Assembly: GCA_040509055.1 (NCBI GenBank)
Contig: JBEVLT010000101.1
Coordinates: 1 to 37,443, forward strand
DNA: 37,443 nt
Source of the DNA: JAJKIP01 sp040509055
Lineage (GTDB): Bacteria; Bacteroidota; Bacteroidia; Chitinophagales; Chitinophagaceae
Reading direction: 5' to 3'
The notes under the pieces: model-generated
Told to the model about the DNA's origin: nothing
The model's input: only the letters and a program-made list of their open reading frames with translations
Databases searched by the model: none
Made by a program: the position numbers and the translations under genes
Shown: piece by piece, positions 24,718 through 34,500 of the stretch
How positions within the stretch are numbered: the stretch's first letter is position 1
Layout of the letters: each line of letters opens with the position of its first letter

Positions 24718-24927
24718 ATTATTGCCGCCAATAGTAGTGATGCAAAATCCCGTTGTTGTACTCATTTGTCGGTCGTTGGTTTTTAAGTCGGTAAGTTTTA
24801 TTAATAGTCTTTTGTGGTAAGCGTACTGCCGCACCTTCTCATAGATCAACAGGCAAAGATGCGGAACCCGGTAAAGTTCACAAACTTTAACAGGGTCCCC
24901 GGGAAATATTTTACCGGACAATGTTGC

Positions 24928-25119
24928 TCAGGCGGCACAAAGAATGAAAAACAGCGTGGCGCAATTGATATCATCCGGCTTTGTTTTGTCAGTAATCCCG
25001 CCCAGGGATACCTGCTTCATGTAGTAGCGAAGGAAATATTCGATGCGAAACCGGAAAATATCGCAAAGGATATCGCTCTCCTTTGTCAGCGTTACAATCA
25101 TTTCTATTTTCATAGTCAT
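24928..25119 (-). CDS. small protein of unknown function, overlapping the upstream gene
   Basis: 63 residues (MTMKIEMIVTLTKESDI..., ending FFILCAA). Its ATG overlaps the TGA of the 122-residue gene upstream (ATGA), the usual sign of translational coupling. There is no recognised family and no clear signal peptide; composition is mixed. The overlap is the main support, and it may not be a real gene. Confidence 0.35.
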   Translation of the reverse strand: MTMKIEMIVTLTKESDILCDIFRFRIEYFLRYYMKQVSLGGITDKTKPDDINCATLFFILCAA

Positions 25120-25484
25120 TTGTTTAATGGTTTTTTATCCTGCAGTTCCCGGTGCCATTGGTCAACGAGGCGGAGGTACAGCTTCTTTCTCCGGTGGCCG
25201 TTCATATCGGCGCGGAGCAGCGCCAGCACTTCCTGCGTGTATTTTACGTTCAGCTCCCGTGTTTTGTAGTTGGGCGCAGGCATCGGGCCCCGTGTATCTA
25301 AGTATTCCCTGAGCAGGATGCCGGCCTGAGACTCAGGGTCATCGCCAGGCGATACCAGTTGCGCATAAAACACAAGATGGTTGACCAGTATTTGCAAAGC
25401 CTGCTGCGGATCGGTATGCAGGGCTTCACAGGCCTGCTGAAAGGCGGCCGGTATCTCCAGCCGGAGTTTGACTTCATTTGCCAT
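25116..25484 (-). CDS. small helical protein of unknown function
   Basis: 122 residues (MANEVKLRLEIPAAFQQACEAL...), predicted mostly helical, cytoplasmic and charged, ending KKLYLRLVDQWHRELQDKKP. Codon use resembles that of neighbouring genes. It begins inside the 3' end of the HEPN-like remnant on the same strand in another frame, and its stop overlaps the start of the 63-residue frame. I do not recognise the family. Being encoded directly behind a HEPN segment, it could once have been part of a two-gene unit; that is an inference. Confidence 0.55.
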   Translation of the reverse strand: MANEVKLRLEIPAAFQQACEALHTDPQQALQILVNHLVFYAQLVSPGDDPESQAGILLREYLDTRGPMPAPNYKTRELNVKYTQEVLALLRADMNGHRRKKLYLRLVDQWHRELQDKKPLNK

Positions 25485-25786
25485 GTTGCAGATGATTGAA
25501 AAGTGATCAAATGGTTTTCGAAAACCTGCTGTACGCGGGTGTGCAACTGCTCCACCCGGTTCAATAGCTCGTTCACTTCATCGGGGATCAGGGTAAAATC
25601 CCTTCGGTACCGGGCATACAGGTAGGCGCTGTCCAGCAGGTGAAAAAGGTGTTTTTCATGGCCGATATCCCGCGGAAAGAGGGCGCGCAACGCGGGTGCG
25701 AAACGATCCGAGCGGCACAGCCAGTGATGCAGCCGGTGGCCGCGGCCGTGGTAGCCCGTTACGGAGCATACCAGCGCCCGATCACC
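25485..25786 (-). pseudogene. 5'-truncated remnant of a HEPN-domain gene
   Basis: Reading on the minus strand from the in-frame stop at 25787-25789, the frame encodes TGYHGRGHRLHHWLCRSD, RFAPALRALFPRDI, GHEKHLFHLLDSAYLYARYRRDF and TLIPDEVNELLNRVEQLHTR. From memory of the family, this matches the C-terminal half of HEPN-domain proteins common in Bacteroidetes, where the phrase is close to FP-x-D-x-EE-x-LF-x-LLD-x-AY-x-ARY. Family members are about 250-300 residues with an N-terminal nucleotidyltransferase-like part; here everything before the middle of the HEPN domain is missing. No ATG is in frame; the only near-cognate start is a TTG at 25688-25690. The frame then runs without a stop into the next gene, another sign of decay. 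Confidence 0.6.
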
Positions 25787-25847
25787 CTACCCACCAATCA
25801 TCCTGAAATCCCCCTTATTCCTATCCCTGCTTTTTGTAAATTCCCCT

Positions 25848-28800
25848 GTGATTTCCCGCCCCCTTCTATACAGTTTCCTGTTGACTCTTTGCTGGCTGAT
25901 CTGCGGGTGGGGAACTTTCGCGCAATTACAGGATATCAAATTCAGGAATTTCGACCGCCGGAACGGCCTGCAGGACCTTTCCCTGTTCAACATCACCCGC
26001 GACTCCAGCGGCTATATCTGGCTCAGCGGAGCAGGAATTACCCGCTATGACGGCACCGAAATAAAAAAATATCGTAAGGATCCGCAGGTGCCGAACTCAT
26101 TGCGCGAAGAGTATACAGACAACCTGGTAGTGGACAAAAAGGGAGTGCTGTGGATCGGCAATGCCGGCGGTCTCTGCTATTACGACCCGGCTATAGACGG
26201 CTTCCGCTATATCGATAAATCCGTTTCGGAAAAGATCAGCTATGCCTATGCCTTTGCCTACGACGGCCGGGAAACCATCTGGTTTTCCAGCAACCTCGGG
26301 CTTTGCCGGCTCAATACCACTACGCATGCCATCACCGGCACCTCGCTTACCGGATATACCCACCCGATAGCCGCCCTGATCGATCATCGCGGCCGCATCT
26401 GGACCAGTACCGGCTTCGAAGGCTTATTGGTGTATGATCCCCGTACAGACCGTTCCCAAACCTTTAAATTCTTTGATAAGGATGGCGCCAGCGTATCGAT
26501 ACCCGCCCTGTTCATGGACACCCGTCACCAGGTATGGGTGGCGCAGCGAAAGGGGCTCATCCGGATCGATGCCGACGCGATGACAAACAGCGCAGGGAAA
26601 CTGCTCTTTGAGGAGATGGGGGAGCTTCGCAATAGCAGCATCAATGCCATCTCGGCCCTGCCTGCTTATACCGGAAACGATATATTGTGGATCGGTACGG
26701 AAAACGGGCTGCTTTGCTTCCATATTCCTTCTGAAAAAATAACAACGCAGTTTCTTCCTGCGCCTGCGAATCCCTATTCGATACTGGGGAACGGCATCAA
26801 TGGATTATACCGGGACAAGGACGGCCAGCTATGGGCCACCACTACGAAGGGGATCAGCATGATCAACCCCAACAGCCAAAACTTCAAAACCCGGGTGGTA
26901 AAAGAGCTGGCCGGTGAAGCAAGCCCCTATATCTGCGAACTGGTCCGGGACCGGGAAAACAACAACATTGTCTGGATCGGAACCAACAGGCAGGGCGTCA
27001 TCCAATACGACTGGGGCCGGAAGGAGACCCTGCAATGGATAAAAGATTTGGAACCCGGGGCCAATGAAGGCAGTGAAGCCCGCGCCATTGCCGATGACGG
27101 CCAGGGAAATATCTGGATCGGTTCCCGCAACCACCTGTACCGGTTGGTAAAAAAAACAGGAGCCGTCACCCGGCTCCCGCCCTTGCCAACAGAAAAAATG
27201 TTGCCTTACCGCACTGTCATCCGCAAGCTGCTCTGGGTGGGCGACAGCCTGCTGGTGGCCTCCTCTACCGGGTTGGTTGCCTATACACCGAAAAGAAGAA
27301 GCTACCGTGTCCTTTTTACCGGCAAGGCCACCGGCGACCTGAATGCATTCAACCTGTTGTATGTCCTGCAGGACCCGGATGGCGCTATCTGGTGCAGCAG
27401 CCTTACCGGTATAGCAAGGATCGACCCGGTGACAAATGAAACTACCGTATTCACCGGCCCTGCTACTACTACCGGCCTTCCTTACTTAAACAGCGTGGCT
27501 CACCTGGTCAGCGATGGGGATCGCCTGCTGCTTTCCACCGGCTCCGGCATTTTTGAATTCAATAAAAAGACCCATGCCCTCCAGCATTTACCGCTTCCTT
27601 CCGGCTTGCCCGGCAATACAGCGGCAAGCATGGCGCTGGATGCCGCTAAGAATTACTGGATCAGCACCGTGCGCGGGCTTGTATTCGTGAACCGGCAAAA
27701 AAATACCTTCCGTGTGTTCACCAATTCTGACGGGCTGGAAGAAAATGCTTCTCTTACTCCGCTGCAATGGATCGGCAGCCAGCTGATCTTTAAATCGCCC
27801 ACCGGCTTTACCTATATCGATCCGGCCTCCGTGGAGAACAACCGGCGCTTGCCGCAACCGGTGATCACCGGCTTCCGGATACTGGAAAACCCACGCTTTT
27901 TCGATCCTGCTATTGTGCAAAAAGAGCCTTACCGGCTGAGCTACCGTGAAAATTTCCTCTCCTTCGATTTCAATGCTTTTGAATTCAATTACCCGGATAA
28001 GGTGCGGTTTGCCTACCGGCTATCCGGGTTTAGCGAAGACTGGATCTACAGCGATAAAAAAAGAAGCGCTACCTATACCAATATTCCGCCGGGGCATTAT
28101 GTTTTTGAAATGAAAGCGGCCAACAGCGAAGGACTGTGGAGCGAGCCCACGCGGTTTATGCTCTATATCCGGCCGGCCTTCTGGCAAACGCTTGCTTTCA
28201 AGATCATGGTAGCGCTCCTGCTGGCGGGCGCTTTGTATGCCCTGTATAAATACCGCATCAACCAGCTGCTGAAGCTGCAAAGAGTAAGGAACCGGATCTC
28301 TGCCGACCTGCACGACGATATCGGCTCCACCATCAGCGCGGTGCGTATCTCGAATGCCATGGCCATGCGGCGCATGAACGACGACCCCGCAAAGGCAGAA
28401 CCGATCCTGTCCGAAATGAACGAAGACCTGAAAAAGATCGGTGAAAGCCTGGACGATATCGTATGGAATATCAACACACCCAATACCAACTGGAAAGACC
28501 TGCTGGCCCGGATGCGGCGCTATGCCGCGCAAACGCTGGAAAACAGCAACATTGCATACGAATTGAACTTTGATGAACCGCTTCATGAGCTGCCGCTCTC
28601 GCTCGAGTGCCGCCGCGATCTCTTCCTGGTGTATAAGGAAGCGGTCAGCAATGCCGCCCGGCATGCCCGCGCCTCCCGGGTGAGCATCACCATAAAGTTT
28701 ACCGCCTCCCTGATCATGCTCGAAATAACGGATAACGGGCGGGGCTTCGATCCTGACCAGGAAAGCGCAAGGAACGGGCTGAAGAATATGAAGCAACGAG

Positions 28801-28892
28801 CCGCCAGCTGCAAGGCGGATTTTCGCATACGCTCCAAAGCCGGGGAAGGTACCCATGTCTTTTTTTCAATGAAAATCACTCAAAAGAGTTAG
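25848..28892 (+). CDS. two-component sensor histidine kinase with regulator propeller and Y_Y_Y domain
   Basis: 1014 residues from a GTG at 25848; no in-frame ATG lies upstream and the signal peptide (ISRPLLYSFLLTLCWLICGWGTFAQ) starts there. Periplasmic sensor: repeated two-component-regulator propeller blades (GYIWLSGAGITRYDG, VLWIGNAGGLCYYDP, DILWIGTENGLLCF, NIWIGSRNHLYRL) to about 690, then a Y_Y_Y domain (YRLSGFSEDWIYSD ... PPGHYVFEMKAANSEG). One membrane segment (about 782-802) leads to a NarX/DesK-type kinase core: H822 in ADLHDDIGSTISA, an N-box EAVSNAARHARA and DNGRGFD. It probably phosphorylates the response regulator 47 bp downstream. The ligand is unknown; in Bacteroidetes such propellers often bind glycans. 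Confidence 0.92.
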   Translation: MISRPLLYSFLLTLCWLICGWGTFAQLQDIKFRNFDRRNGLQDLSLFNITRDSSGYIWLSGAGITRYDGTEIKKYRKDPQVPNSLREEYTDNLVVDKKGVLWIGNAGGLCYYDPAIDGFRYIDKSVSEKISYAYAFAYDGRETIWFSSNLGLCRLNTTTHAITGTSLTGYTHPIAALIDHRGRIWTSTGFEGLLVYDPRTDRSQTFKFFDKDGASVSIPALFMDTRHQVWVAQRKGLIRIDADAMTNSAGKLLFEEMGELRNSSINAISALPAYTGNDILWIGTENGLLCFHIPSEKITTQFLPAPANPYSILGNGINGLYRDKDGQLWATTTKGISMINPNSQNFKTRVVKELAGEASPYICELVRDRENNNIVWIGTNRQGVIQYDWGRKETLQWIKDLEPGANEGSEARAIADDGQGNIWIGSRNHLYRLVKKTGAVTRLPPLPTEKMLPYRTVIRKLLWVGDSLLVASSTGLVAYTPKRRSYRVLFTGKATGDLNAFNLLYVLQDPDGAIWCSSLTGIARIDPVTNETTVFTGPATTTGLPYLNSVAHLVSDGDRLLLSTGSGIFEFNKKTHALQHLPLPSGLPGNTAASMALDAAKNYWISTVRGLVFVNRQKNTFRVFTNSDGLEENASLTPLQWIGSQLIFKSPTGFTYIDPASVENNRRLPQPVITGFRILENPRFFDPAIVQKEPYRLSYRENFLSFDFNAFEFNYPDKVRFAYRLSGFSEDWIYSDKKRSATYTNIPPGHYVFEMKAANSEGLWSEPTRFMLYIRPAFWQTLAFKIMVALLLAGALYALYKYRINQLLKLQRVRNRISADLHDDIGSTISAVRISNAMAMRRMNDDPAKAEPILSEMNEDLKKIGESLDDIVWNINTPNTNWKDLLARMRRYAAQTLENSNIAYELNFDEPLHELPLSLECRRDLFLVYKEAVSNAARHARASRVSITIKFTASLIMLEITDNGRGFDPDQESARNGLKNMKQRAASCKADFRIRSKAGEGTHVFFSMKITQKS
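28872..28891. promoter_or_regulatory. inverted-repeat element upstream of the response regulator
   Basis: AAAATCACTCAAAAGAGTTA, with ACTC and GAGT arms around an AAAA centre, followed by GCCGGAT. A close variant occurs at 29790-29809 before the barrel gene. It overlaps the last codons of the kinase gene, so it may also simply be coding sequence. Confidence 0.35.
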
Positions 28893-28939
28893 CCGGATGC
28901 CGGACTGCTCCTTTAGCTTTACCCTTTTAACCCCAACGG

Positions 28940-29581
28940 ATGCCTGTACGGATCGTCATTTTTGAAGATAATGAGCGCCTGCGCAACCTGATTACAGACC
29001 TGCTGTCATCGCATGAGCGGTTTGATGTGTGCGCCAGCTTTGACAACTGCAACGATGCCGGCGCCATCGTGCAAACCTGGCTGCCCGATGTGGTGATCAT
29101 GGATATCGATATGCCGGGCACCAGCGGCATCGAGGGCGTACGGATGATCAAGGATGCCCGGCCGGCCACGCAGATCATCATGCATACGGTGTTCGAGGAC
29201 GATGAAAAACTATTCCACTGCATCTGCAATGGCGCCAACGGATATATACTCAAGAAAAGCGACCCCGATAAGCTGGTAGCAGCGGTAGAGGAAGTGGTAC
29301 AGGGCGGATCGCCCATGTCGCCTACCATTGCCCGGAAAATGCTCCTGCTGTTCCAGAACGGGTTTAAAAAAACTTCCCCGCTTACGTATGCTCTTTCCGG
29401 CCGCGAAATGGAATTGCTGCAGCTGCTGGTAAAAGGCTTTTCCAACAAGATGATCGCCGCCGAATGCTTTATCTCTTTGGATACCGTAAAATCACACCTC
29501 AAGAACATTTATGCCAAGCTGCATGTGAACTGTGGCAAGGAGGCCGTGGCCAAAGTGCTCCGCGAGAAGATCATCGACTGA
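28940..29581 (+). CDS. NarL/LuxR-family response regulator
   Basis: 213 residues. Receiver domain 1-120 with acidic pocket residues ED (9-10), phospho-acceptor D55 in VVIMDIDMPG, and the conserved Lys in YILKKSDPDKL. The C-terminal LuxR-type HTH (about 147-211) reads LSGREMELLQLLVKGFSNKM, then TVKSHLKNIYAKL. It starts 47 bp after the kinase and forms a cognate pair with it. An inverted-repeat element (28872-28890) overlapping the end of the kinase gene may be an autoregulatory site. Confidence 0.93.
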   Translation: MPVRIVIFEDNERLRNLITDLLSSHERFDVCASFDNCNDAGAIVQTWLPDVVIMDIDMPGTSGIEGVRMIKDARPATQIIMHTVFEDDEKLFHCICNGANGYILKKSDPDKLVAAVEEVVQGGSPMSPTIARKMLLLFQNGFKKTSPLTYALSGREMELLQLLVKGFSNKMIAAECFISLDTVKSHLKNIYAKLHVNCGKEAVAKVLREKIID

Positions 29582-29896
29582 TCCAATCAATTTTACCGCA
29601 TAGGCACTACACCCGGATAGTCTATGTGCCTATGATCCTAAGGGGTTGAAATTATTTTTAAATTATTCGATTTTACCCGGTCTCTGAATTTTCAACCCTT
29701 CGAATTTGTACCCGTCTTAAATTAAGCCTCTTGCGCACTTACTATCGACCACCCGGCAGCTATCGGGTCGCCACTCACCATTTCCCCCTAAAATCACCCG
29801 AAAGGGTTAAAAAGACTCGCCGGATAACACAGCAACTTTATACTGTCAACCAACCCGGCACCCGTCTCGATTCCTGTTGGCTGAACGGTAATTGCT
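29582..29896. other. structured intergenic region upstream of the barrel operon
   Basis: 315 bp without a gene. It holds a perfect 9-bp inverted repeat CATAGGCAC (29599-29607) / GTGCCTATG (29626-29634). A second, long-spaced repeat pairs AAGGGGTTGAAA (29640-29651) with TTTCAACCCTT (29690-29700), with one bulge. The element at 29790-29809 follows. No clear -7 box was found ahead of the ATG at 29897. Confidence 0.5.
29790..29809. promoter_or_regulatory. candidate response-regulator site before the barrel operon
   Basis: AAAATCACCCGAAAGGGTTA: ACCC and GGGT arms around GAAA. Compared with the copy at 28872-28891 the paired positions change together (C:G versus T:A), so the dyad is preserved. It lies about 90 bp before the ATG, a suitable place for an activator site. 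Confidence 0.4.
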
Positions 29897-31585
29897 ATGA
29901 GAAAGTTTTACAAACTCACGCCAGCGCTGATCTTCCTGTCCGGCTGTATCACTGCTGCCAACGCTCAGGACCTGGCCACCATTGCCGGGCAAAAGCCTTT
30001 TACTGTGGCAGGCAGCCTGGACCTGCGGGGCATATTCTATCATGCGCAGGGCATACCTGCCAGACGGCCGCCCTTTTCCTACCTGCTCTCCGGGTCGCCG
30101 GTCTTCAGCTTATACGGCATCAGCATACCCGTGAGCTTCAGCATCAGCGAGCAACAGCGTGATTTCCGCCAGCCCTTCAACCAGTTCGGATTAAGCCCTA
30201 CGTATAAATGGATCGCCGTACATGGCGGATACCGGAACATAGAATTTTCGCCTTATACCCTGGCCGGCTATACCATGCTGGGCGGCGGGATAGAACTGAC
30301 GCCCGGCAGGTTCAGGTTCGGCGCCATGTATGGCCGGCTAAACAAGGCAACGGAGATCGATACCACGACTGGTGCGCTGCAGCCCTATTCTTTTTCAAGG
30401 AAAGGGTATGCGCTGAAGGCGGGTTACGGCAGCGACGAAAAGTTTATCGAGCTGAGCTTCCTTTCCGCACACGATGATAGTACCAGCGTTCAAAAAAGCA
30501 TTCCCGATTCTGTCAAAACCATCACACCTGCCGCCAATGCCGTTGCCAGCATCCGTGGCGCCTGGAACATGGCAAGGAAATTTTACTTCGAAGCGGATGC
30601 AGGCATCAGCGTATATACCTACAATACCGGATCAACGATTGGCAATCCGGCAGACCTGCAGAAAATCAGCAAGGCATTCAAATCTATTGTTCCTGTCAAT
30701 GCTTCTTCACAGGCCAACCTTGCCTATAGCGCCGGTATTACGTATAAAGCCGCCAACTATTCCCTGAAGCTCACTTACCGCTACGTAGACCCTGAATTCC
30801 AGAGCATGGGCGCTTATTTCTTCAACAACGATTTCCGCAATATTACCCTCTCGCCCGAATTCAGCGTGGCCAACCGCACCGTACGGTTCAACGGCAGCAT
30901 CGGGCTGCAAAAGGATAACCTGCGGAAACAAAAAGAGCAAACGACAACCCGGGTGATCGGGTCGGCCAATGTTTCCTGGGATATCACCAGCCGGTTGGGG
31001 ATCGATGCCAATTACGTCAATTATTCCACGAAGGCCGCACCGCAGGTAGTACTGGTGAACAATAAATACCTGCTTGCCCAAACTTCACACAACCTGTCGG
31101 CTACCCCGCGCTATATCGTCACCAATGATCGGCACACCCACGTGGTGCTGCTAAGCTATAACTATTCCACCCTGGTAGATTTCAACCCCGATACCAAGGA
31201 GCTGAACCATATCCGGACAGGCGTGGGATTTCTCAACTACAACCTCAATTTCAACAAAACAGGCTGGAGCGTATCTGCAGGGCTCAACCGGTCTATCAAT
31301 AAATATTACAGCGGCAAAGCCCTGATCTATGGCTTTTCGCTGGGTGGCAGTAAGAATTTTTTGCAGAACAGGCTGCAGCTGGCCACAACCAATTCTTTCA
31401 GCATCGTAAAACAGATGGGATCGGCCATCGTCATCAATGCCGGGCTGACCGGTGCTTACAACCTTGCTGCGCAGCACCGGTTTTCCGCCCGGTGGAACCT
31501 GCTGGCCAACAGGCCGGAAACAATTGTAATTGATCCCCGCTTTACCGAAAACACGGCAGAGCTGGGCTATACCTGGACATTTTAA
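29897..31585 (+). CDS. outer-membrane beta-barrel protein of unknown function
   Basis: 562 residues. The N-terminal signal MRKFYKLTPALIFLSGCITAANAQ is followed by a protein made almost wholly of alternating amphipathic strands rich in Tyr, Phe and Gly (FSLYGISIPVSFSISEQ; FGAMYGRLNKA; KLTYRYVDPEF; LLSYNYSTLVDF). It ends GYTWTF, a terminal Phe as in BAM-recognised barrels. There are probably 20 or more strands, but I have not modelled this. No TonB plug or SusC features are visible. It is the first gene of an operon with the TANFOR-like protein (6 bp gap) and the FN3 protein. I infer an export, anchoring or assembly role for the downstream surface proteins. Confidence 0.75.
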   Translation: MRKFYKLTPALIFLSGCITAANAQDLATIAGQKPFTVAGSLDLRGIFYHAQGIPARRPPFSYLLSGSPVFSLYGISIPVSFSISEQQRDFRQPFNQFGLSPTYKWIAVHGGYRNIEFSPYTLAGYTMLGGGIELTPGRFRFGAMYGRLNKATEIDTTTGALQPYSFSRKGYALKAGYGSDEKFIELSFLSAHDDSTSVQKSIPDSVKTITPAANAVASIRGAWNMARKFYFEADAGISVYTYNTGSTIGNPADLQKISKAFKSIVPVNASSQANLAYSAGITYKAANYSLKLTYRYVDPEFQSMGAYFFNNDFRNITLSPEFSVANRTVRFNGSIGLQKDNLRKQKEQTTTRVIGSANVSWDITSRLGIDANYVNYSTKAAPQVVLVNNKYLLAQTSHNLSATPRYIVTNDRHTHVVLLSYNYSTLVDFNPDTKELNHIRTGVGFLNYNLNFNKTGWSVSAGLNRSINKYYSGKALIYGFSLGGSKNFLQNRLQLATTNSFSIVKQMGSAIVINAGLTGAYNLAAQHRFSARWNLLANRPETIVIDPRFTENTAELGYTWTF

Positions 31586-31591
31586 AGAAAT

Positions 31592-34500
31592 ATGTATACC
31601 ATGCGATCCATTTGTAAAATCCTGCTTTCACTCTCCGCCATCCTGGCAGGGATGATAGCCAAGGCGCAAGTCACTGCGGCGCCCGGCATCGGGGTAACGC
31701 TTTCCATCACCCCGCCCTATTCGCCCCGGCTGAGCGACTATGCCGAGCAGCCCGGCAAGCTGGTGCTCCTCCTGAAAAACAATTCTGACCGTCCGGCGCA
31801 GATCTACCTGAAAGTAACCATCACAGGGGATAACGGCGTAGTGATCACTACCAAACCCAACTATAAACCGCCGCAGCCGATCGTGCTCCAAAGCCAGCAA
31901 TTGCTGCAGGCCGATATCAACGTTCTGCGTGACCTGCTTGGTGACAACCAGCTTGCTTATACCCATGTCACTCCCGATGATATCGTTAAAAAGAACGGCA
32001 TCCCGGAAGGGAATTACCAGGTATGCATCCAGGCGTTCAACTATGCTACCAACCTGCCTGTATCCGACCCTGCCACCAGCTGCCGCCAGATACGGATCGC
32101 CAGCCTGGAGCCACCGGTGCCGGTAAAGCCATTTGATAACGAATCCATCAAATCCCTGCAGCCGCAGACCCTTGTCTTCAACTGGACCACCCCTGCAGGA
32201 GCAGAACCTGGTACAAAATACCGTTTCCGCATCGTGGAAATACTGGATCCCAAAAAGAACCCCAACGATGCGTACCGCAATTCAAGGGCCTTGTACGAAA
32301 CCGAGCTTACCGTCAACACCCTGTTATACGGCCCGGGCCAGCCTCCGCTGGTAAAAGGAAGAAAATATGCCTGGGCTGTGACCGCGCTTCCCGGTCCACG
32401 GGGAACAGCCTACCGGAACCGGGGGCTCAGCACGGTGAAAAGTTTTGTATTTGGCGAAGCGCTACCTGCTGCAGATATGGTGAAGCTGGTCTACCCGGCC
32501 GATAAAGCCATGATCACACCCGATCCCAACCCGGCTAAAAATTTCGCTACCTGGGACTATGACGCGGCTATTGCCGGTGGCATCGAAACGCCGTTTATCG
32601 TTGTGATGAACGCCAACCAATCGCCGGAAGATGCGCTGCAAAAAAATCAAAATATCGCCGGTGGAAAAGAACCGTATAAACAATCCTTCGTGGATTTCAG
32701 CAAGTACGCCGGGAAGACCCTGGCCTGGAAAGTAACGGTAAATACGGGCGGGAAAAGCTACACCAGCAAAGTACAGACTTTTACAATCCTTGCTGAAGAC
32801 AAAACCGCCAAAAGTTTCAACAGCTTTATCTTATGCGGCTTCCCGGTAAGCGTCAATCACCTGAACAATACCAGCGGCTTTGTATTCAGCGGCACCGGTA
32901 CCACGCAACTATACAAAAACGGGCCTTCTCTTGAGATCGCATTCAATAACCTGATCATCCTCCCCTTCGATGCGGAAGTGACCATCAGCAAAAACCCGGA
33001 TGAACTGGGCAAAAAAGGAACGGCCGGATCAACCAAGGTGTATAAACGATGGGTGGCTACGTCAGGGACGGCCAAACCGGTCAAGCGTCCCTCCGGCCAA
33101 TTCAATTTCAAGATTACCGGCGATGCAGACGGAACAGCCTGGTTCGGCCTGAACGATATCAGCTACACTGCCAGCATCCTGTCAAAATGGGATGATACCC
33201 GCGGCTATTTTGTGCAAACAGGTACCGGCTCGAACACCGCTTATTATACCGGAAAATTCAGCTGGAAAACGGGTTTCCTGGCCAGGACCAAACAAGGCAC
33301 CGATGAAATGATCGGGTTTACCAGCATCAAGGAAGAAACCTTCGAGTTCGACTTCGACAAAAAATTTAATAAGAAAGGCCGCAATAGCGAGCTGCAATTC
33401 AGCGGGCCGGGCGGCACCAATACCATTAGTCCCTCCTTTACTAAAAATATCACGATCAAACTGGTACCGACCCTGAACTTCGATGGAGAGAACAATGTCA
33501 GCTTCCTGTTTGATGGCAGCTATGAAATTGCCCATCCGAAAAAACCGCTAAAGGTTACGTTTGAAAAGAAACCGGCGCTTGCCTTTGATGTACTCTTACC
33601 CAAAGGCTGGCAGCAAACGCTGAATACCGATGGCTCCGTGATGGCCTATTTCGATAACGTACACGTCGATCTTTCGTGGAAAAGCTCCTCGGAAAATCTA
33701 TACGGCCTGAGCATCCCATCCGTTTCATTGCTGCTCAGCAATAAAGGAAAGCAATTCACTTTTGCATATAAGAACGCTTACTTCTCTGACGATTTCGGTC
33801 TGTCTTTCGGTTCTGAAAAGAATGAGTCGCAACAAATCTCTTTAATGGGTTTCCCCGTCATCACCAAGAAATCGGTGGTAGCCGTTACAAACTCCACGCT
33901 TGTCAATTTCAAGGTGGATGGAGACCTGGTAGTACCCGTAATCAACCAGAAAGCAGGCGTGAATTTCCTGGCTGATGAAAAAGGCATGCAAAAAGCCGAG
34001 ATGGTCTTTGTGGCAGGACAAACCACTACGCTTTACAACAACGCCAAAACCGGTGATAAGTGTACCTATAAAGCGAACTACGGTACCATTACAGACGGAA
34101 AAATAACCGTAGGCGGCGCCTTCAGCTTCAGCAACTCCAATCCTGAAAAAAACCTGAATGTAGCCAACGTAGAAGCAGCCGATCTCAGTATTTATGCTGA
34201 CGGGCATATCGGCATGCCCTCCTTGGGCGGATTAGATAACACGCTCAGCCATCCTGAAGGGAATCTGAATGGCTATCAATTCACGGCGAATGTGCTTACG
34301 CTGACAAATAGCAACATTGGCTACCGGATTACCATCGGCGGTGTATTGGTAATGGCAGATAATCTTTCCGTTAGCAGCAATACCGGAAATAATTTCCATA
34401 CTTCTGTCGAGTTCAGCGCTGCAGAGATCACCAATGACATGGCCTATGCTTCAGCCGGCCATGGGCCTTCGGCCAACGATCCGGGGAAGGAACAACCGGA

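Noticed and set aside
24718..24921. N-terminal extension of the WG-repeat-like protein
   Set aside because: A typical signal peptide starts at 24717 and the preceding 68 codons show no coding character.
25640..26050. Plus-strand frame of 136 residues across the kinase start
   Set aside because: It overlaps the HEPN remnant antiparallel and the kinase gene in another frame; composition is that of a shadow frame.
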